Shown: positions 14,456 through 16,986 of the stretch, piece by piece | Layout of the letters: each line of letters starts with the position of its first letter | How positions within the stretch are numbered: the first letter of the stretch is position 1 | From: JAAYBT01 sp964404395 | GTDB lineage: Bacteria > Bacillota > Clostridia > Acetivibrionales > DTU013 | Direction of reading: 5' to 3' | Length of the DNA: 16,986 nucleotides | Assembly: GCA_964404395.1 (NCBI GenBank) | Contig: CAYOKA010000045.1 | Location: forward strand, 1-16,986 | Made by a program: the position numbers and the translations under genes | Notes under the pieces: generated by a model | Told to the model about the DNA's origin: nothing | What the model saw: only the letters and a program-made list of their open reading frames with translations | The model's database searches: none

Positions 14456-14694
14456 TATAAAACGTCTATCCGAAGGATAGGCGTTTTATTATGCGAGAAA
14501 ACCCAGGGGCGGAATCGAACAAGGGGGACATACCTGGTAAGGGCTATGACAGGTGTGTCGCCATACCGTTTTACGGGCACGAGCCAAAAGGAAAACGCAT
14601 GCGTTTTCCGGCGAGTGCGCGAGGATGATCGGGGAGCCAACAATCCGAGCGGAGAGCGCAGCGCAGCGGCGCGGTCGACCGTCCACCAGCTCCA
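14456..14694 (+). repeat. GC-rich stretch bounded by a 16-base copy of the tRNA-Thr 3' end
   Basis: The last 16 bases of the tRNA, CCGTCCACCAGCTCCA (14440-14455), recur exactly at 14679-14694, leaving 239 bases from the tRNA end to the copy's end. Just before the copy, TCGA matches the tRNA T loop with two bases missing. On the opposite strand, GCGGAATCGAAC (14510-14521) mirrors the T-loop sequence. The interior is clearly richer in G and C than its surroundings and carries a perfect 20-base palindrome (14590-14609). No gene is supported, and 14695-14800 holds nothing recognisable. An integration scar, a small mobile repeat and a decayed tRNA duplicate are all possible. Confidence 0.6.
14459..14490 (+). 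terminator. Intrinsic terminator after tRNA-Thr
   Basis: 13-base arms at 14459-14471 and 14475-14487 (AAAACGTCTATCC with GGATAGGCGTTTT, one G:U pair), a GAA loop, and a T-rich 3' side ending TTTTATT. Confidence 0.88.
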
Positions 14695-14803
14695 AAGCCT
14701 TACAACTTAAAGGTTGTGGGGTTATGAAAGGTGGTTTTGAGGTTGTGAGGCGAGGTAACGTCATTATTCCAACAGAGTAAAATTTGAGAAGCTCATTGCG
14801 TAT

Positions 14804-14844
14804 AAAAAAGCCTGTAATACCGATGATAATGGGGTAACAGGCTT
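14804..14844 (-). terminator. Intrinsic terminator of the minus-strand effector-domain gene
   Basis: Read on the minus strand, AAGCCTGT (14844-14837) pairs with ACAGGCTT (14815-14808) across a 21-base loop. It is followed by a run of Ts (14809-14804). It lies 33 bases beyond the stop at 14877. Confidence 0.75.
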
Positions 14845-14876
14845 ATTTAGGTTGTTAGGGGTTAATGGTGATTACA

Positions 14877-15353
14877 TCAAATAATAGGGAAATATACATC
14901 CATATAAGTAACCCCATCTATTTCGATGACTTCTTCCAGCCAATAGCGTTCCTTATCACAAGATGCTTTATATCCTTTACTATTAACCCATTCCACTAGC
15001 TTTTTCCATCCCTTTGGAATGGCGTCAAATGGGTCTGAAAATGGATTCATAATACGGAGTACTGCGTATTTGCATTCTTCAACTTTCTTTAAAACCACAC
15101 CATTGCTGACAGGGGTATTTTCACTTACACATACCCAATACTCATAGCCCCTTAATCCTTTGTTTCTTGCTTCTTCACTCACAGGTATGTCAAAACCAAA
15201 CTTTCTTGCTGTTGCATCAATGCTGTTTTCCTCAATCCATTTTGTCATAAAAGCGATAACTTCTTCCTCGGGGTTTGAGCTTACAACGCTTGCACTTACA
15301 ATAAACATTGTATTTAGATTTTCAAATCTTACATCACTAAAAATATTATCCAT
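14877..15353 (-). CDS. GyrI-like effector-binding domain protein (C-terminal half of a split AraC regulator)
   Basis: 158 residues resembling the GyrI-like/AraC effector-binding domain that follows the helix-turn-helix in many AraC regulators and binds small molecules or drugs. Typical features are the opening RFENLNTMFIVSASVV, the GYEYWVCVSENTPVSNGVVLKKVEECKYAVLRI core and the ending DVYFPI. The ATG at 15353 has GGAGG (15365-15361) with 7-base spacing, so it could be translated alone. The frame is open upstream and identical to that of the truncated AraC protein ending at 15444. The intervening codons read SPSKFRG, the normal continuation of an AraC domain. It is therefore probably the second half of one broken gene. 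Confidence 0.75.
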   Translation of the reverse strand: MDNIFSDVRFENLNTMFIVSASVVSSNPEEEVIAFMTKWIEENSIDATARKFGFDIPVSEEARNKGLRGYEYWVCVSENTPVSNGVVLKKVEECKYAVLRIMNPFSDPFDAIPKGWKKLVEWVNSKGYKASCDKERYWLEEVIEIDGVTYMDVYFPII

Positions 15354-15443
15354 TTGCTTACCTCCATATAAGTTATTATTTAGTTTATTAAGAGTAGGTT
15401 TTTTCGGGATTGAATATTGCATGCCTCTAAATTTACTTGGGCT

Positions 15444-15734
15444 TTAACCATACTCTTGTTTAAATGCCCTGCTGAAAGAACGTTCGGAACTGTAATCATA
15501 GTCGAGAGCCACATCAAGGATTCGCTTTCCTTGACATACTTCATACATAGCATATGCCAGTTTCCTTTTCCTTACATAGTCCATTACTGTAATGTCAACA
15601 TACATTCCAAAGAGACGATAAAAATGATACTTTGAAAAGCCCGCAACATTTGCACATTCTTCAATGGTAATTTGTTGCTTGATATTCTCTTCAACAAAAT
15701 CAACAGCTTTCTGCAAATATTCCATATACCCCAC
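15444..15734 (-). CDS. AraC-family DNA-binding domain, truncated by an in-frame stop
   Basis: 96 residues holding both AraC helix-turn-helix units: ITIEECANVAGFSKYHFYRLFGMY and RILDVALDYDYSSERSFSRAFKQEYG. It stops with TAA exactly where intact relatives read YG-(I/L/M/V)-SPSK(F/Y)R. Read through, the frame continues to the effector domain and gives 285 residues, the normal length for AraC-GyrI regulators. One change (for example TTA to TAA) explains the stop. The GTG at 15734 is the start because GAGGAGTG (15748-15741) sits 6 bases before it; the ATG at 15725 would be too far. Whether the fragment still binds DNA is unknown. Confidence 0.8.
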   Translation of the reverse strand: MGYMEYLQKAVDFVEENIKQQITIEECANVAGFSKYHFYRLFGMYVDITVMDYVRKRKLAYAMYEVCQGKRILDVALDYDYSSERSFSRAFKQEYG

Positions 15735-15747
15735 TTTTTACACTCCT

Positions 15748-15776
15748 CGTTGCAACGATAATACAAAATATTGTAT
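15748..15776 (-). promoter_or_regulatory. Two palindromes upstream of the split AraC gene, operator candidates
   Basis: CGTTGCAACG (15748-15757) is a perfect 10-base palindrome touching the ribosome binding site. ATACAA/TTGTAT (15761-15766/15771-15776) is an inverted repeat with a 4-base spacer in the likely promoter zone. The -35/-10 pair is not clear; TATTAT lies within the second repeat. Confidence 0.35.
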
Positions 15777-15919
15777 AATTCAACACAAAGGTTGAAAAAA
15801 TGTGCACCGGCCTATGGTTTTTGGACTAGACGAGTAGCGACCCTATGGGTTTCGCAAGCGCAAATCCGAGTAGAATGAACTATAATTTGTATGGATACTT
15901 ACCAACTGTCCATGTGAGC

Positions 15920-16986
15920 TCAAAAATCAATATACTCACACTCGTTAAAGCTCGCAAATTTGCACATGCGGCTATTAATGGCGGTTTGAAGCGTTTCCGT
16001 CTCTTTTACGCCCTTTTCATACCAGAGGTTTTGCATGATCAGTGTTTTCACCTTGCGGTCACATATTGCCTCAACTCTGCCGATAAAGCGGTCACCGTAC
16101 AACAAGGGCAGGACGTAGTAGCCATATTTGCGCTGTGCCTTGGGGGTATAGATTTCCCATTTGTAGTCGAAATTAAATAGTGCCTTAATAAGCCGCCTGT
16201 CCCAAAGCATATTGTCCAGTGGAGCAATCAGCTCGCAGCGGGCCTTCAGTTCAGGCTCCTGCAGGACTGCTTCAAGTAGAGCCCGGTCGCTTGAAAGACA
16301 ATATAGCTTTTCCTTAATGCCTTCAACCATAATTTCAATAATTTTTTCTTCCAGAAGCAATCGCTTGAAAATCTCGTTTCGCGGGTCAGATTTCAATCCC
16401 CAAATATTCAGCCACGCATCAGAAGGCTTGTTCCACAGCAGTCCCACCGCGCCAATCCGACGCTGTACACGCCACTTTTGATGCTCAAGCTCATCGGGAT
16501 AGGGCTCAGGTGCATTCAAGAGCTCGGCGGGAATCCAATTTTCAGCCAGGTCATAATACTTGATCGTACCTTTCTTGTGATGCACTACCAAATCACCACG
16601 GAAATACATGGTTTCCAGCGCGGCACGGGAGAGCCTTGTATTACTCCAATACCAATTAACCTTATCATTAAAGCCAACATCAGCTGACGAAACAGCACCC
16701 TTTTCGCGGATGATGCTCTTGATTTCCTCGCATACGGCATTGACATCATCGTGACTTCTGCCGCCGGTTTCATATGCTTGCCGATACCGCCGGAAATAGG
16801 GCCAGTGTGTGGTTTCCATAATTGAAAGGTTTTTATCGAAGTAGTCCAGCAATGTCCTATCCTCGTACAAAAGCGAATACAGCAGTTGTTTGGTAAAGCC
16901 CTTAACCCTCGACTGTAAAACAAGCTCAGGATTCTTGCCGCATACATCAATAGGATCAAATTGAATACAGCCCGCCTGACCAATAA
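15920..16986 (-). CDS. ycaQ: YcaQ/AlkX-family DNA glycosylase, partial (N-terminus beyond right edge)
   Basis: The frame is open to the window edge, so the gene continues outside; about 355 of roughly 400 residues are visible. The family is the winged-helix DNA glycosylases (HTH_42/AlkZ-like) that remove alkylated bases and unhook interstrand crosslinks. The catalytic motif is visible near the edge as Q-F-D (codons 16963-16955, in GCIQFDPIDV), the Q-x-D form of YcaQ/AlkX rather than the Q-x-Q of AlkZ. Other family marks are LVLQSRVKGF, LLYEDRTLLDYFDKNLSI, HWPYFRRYR, GRVEA-like GDRFIGRVEAICDRK and APLDNMLWDRRLIKALFNFDY. It is transcribed toward the split AraC gene, with 185 bases between them and no clear terminator. 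Confidence 0.9.
   Translation of the reverse strand, partial: IGQAGCIQFDPIDVCGKNPELVLQSRVKGFTKQLLYSLLYEDRTLLDYFDKNLSIMETTHWPYFRRYRQAYETGGRSHDDVNAVCEEIKSIIREKGAVSSADVGFNDKVNWYWSNTRLSRAALETMYFRGDLVVHHKKGTIKYYDLAENWIPAELLNAPEPYPDELEHQKWRVQRRIGAVGLLWNKPSDAWLNIWGLKSDPRNEIFKRLLLEEKIIEIMVEGIKEKLYCLSSDRALLEAVLQEPELKARCELIAPLDNMLWDRRLIKALFNFDYKWEIYTPKAQRKYGYYVLPLLYGDRFIGRVEAICDRKVKTLIMQNLWYEKGVKETETLQTAINSRMCKFASFNECEYIDF

Noticed and set aside
14356..14643. Minus-strand 95-residue frame containing GAGGRNRTPDLLIT
   Set aside because: It is the antisense translation of tRNA-Thr; this string is a well-known spurious protein from tRNA genes.
14553..14780. Plus-strand 75-residue frame in the GC-rich stretch
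   Set aside because: No ribosome binding site, low-complexity RA-rich content, and it crosses the copied tRNA end; better explained as non-coding.

Overview
The window looks like a chromosomal segment from a Gram-positive, low-to-moderate GC anaerobe of the class Clostridia. The evidence is strong AGGAGG-type ribosome binding sites, GTG and TTG starts, sigma-A-like promoters, a YtrA-type GntR/ABC operon, an Lpl-type sugar importer without its own ATPase, and a DUF3795 protein. The species cannot be named from sequence alone.

Left part (1-5925). The window opens inside a minus-strand cysteine synthase gene that is cut by the left edge. Divergent from it is a three-gene operon: a YtrA-type GntR repressor, an ABC ATPase and a large ABC-2 permease. 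A sigma-A promoter sits in front, followed by an inverted repeat that fits the published YtrA operator. A 300-base repeat-rich spacer follows, with two identical 29-base copies flanking an imperfect inverted repeat. Next come a small cysteine-rich DUF3795 protein (minus strand) and a PlsC-like acyltransferase with an unusual zinc-ribbon C-terminal extension (plus strand).

Centre (6002-10855). An AraC-family regulator is divergent from a carbohydrate ABC importer made of two permeases and a lipoprotein binding protein. The importer ends at a strong intrinsic terminator. No ATPase is encoded here, so a shared MsmX-like ATPase elsewhere is expected.

Right-centre (10890-14490). A near-consensus promoter drives about 200 non-coding, hairpin-rich bases, which I read as an unassigned structured RNA. 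It lies directly in front of a DUF2161-like protein that joins a PD-(D/E)XK nuclease fold to a possible winged helix. A more AT-rich type II restriction-modification pair follows: a C5 cytosine methyltransferase with an N-terminal helix-turn-helix, tail to tail with its presumed endonuclease. The methyltransferase has two stacked promoters and two palindromic operator candidates, one matching the Firmicutes LexA box. Then comes tRNA-Thr(TGT) with its promoter and terminator. A GC-rich 239-base stretch follows and ends in a 16-base copy of the tRNA 3' end.

Right end (14800-16986). On the minus strand lie an AraC-type regulator split by an in-frame stop from its GyrI-like effector domain, and a YcaQ/AlkX-type DNA glycosylase truncated by the right edge.

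The most interesting items are the structured RNA with its nuclease-like neighbour, the double-promoter architecture of the methyltransferase, the tRNA-flanked insert, and the nonsense-split regulator.
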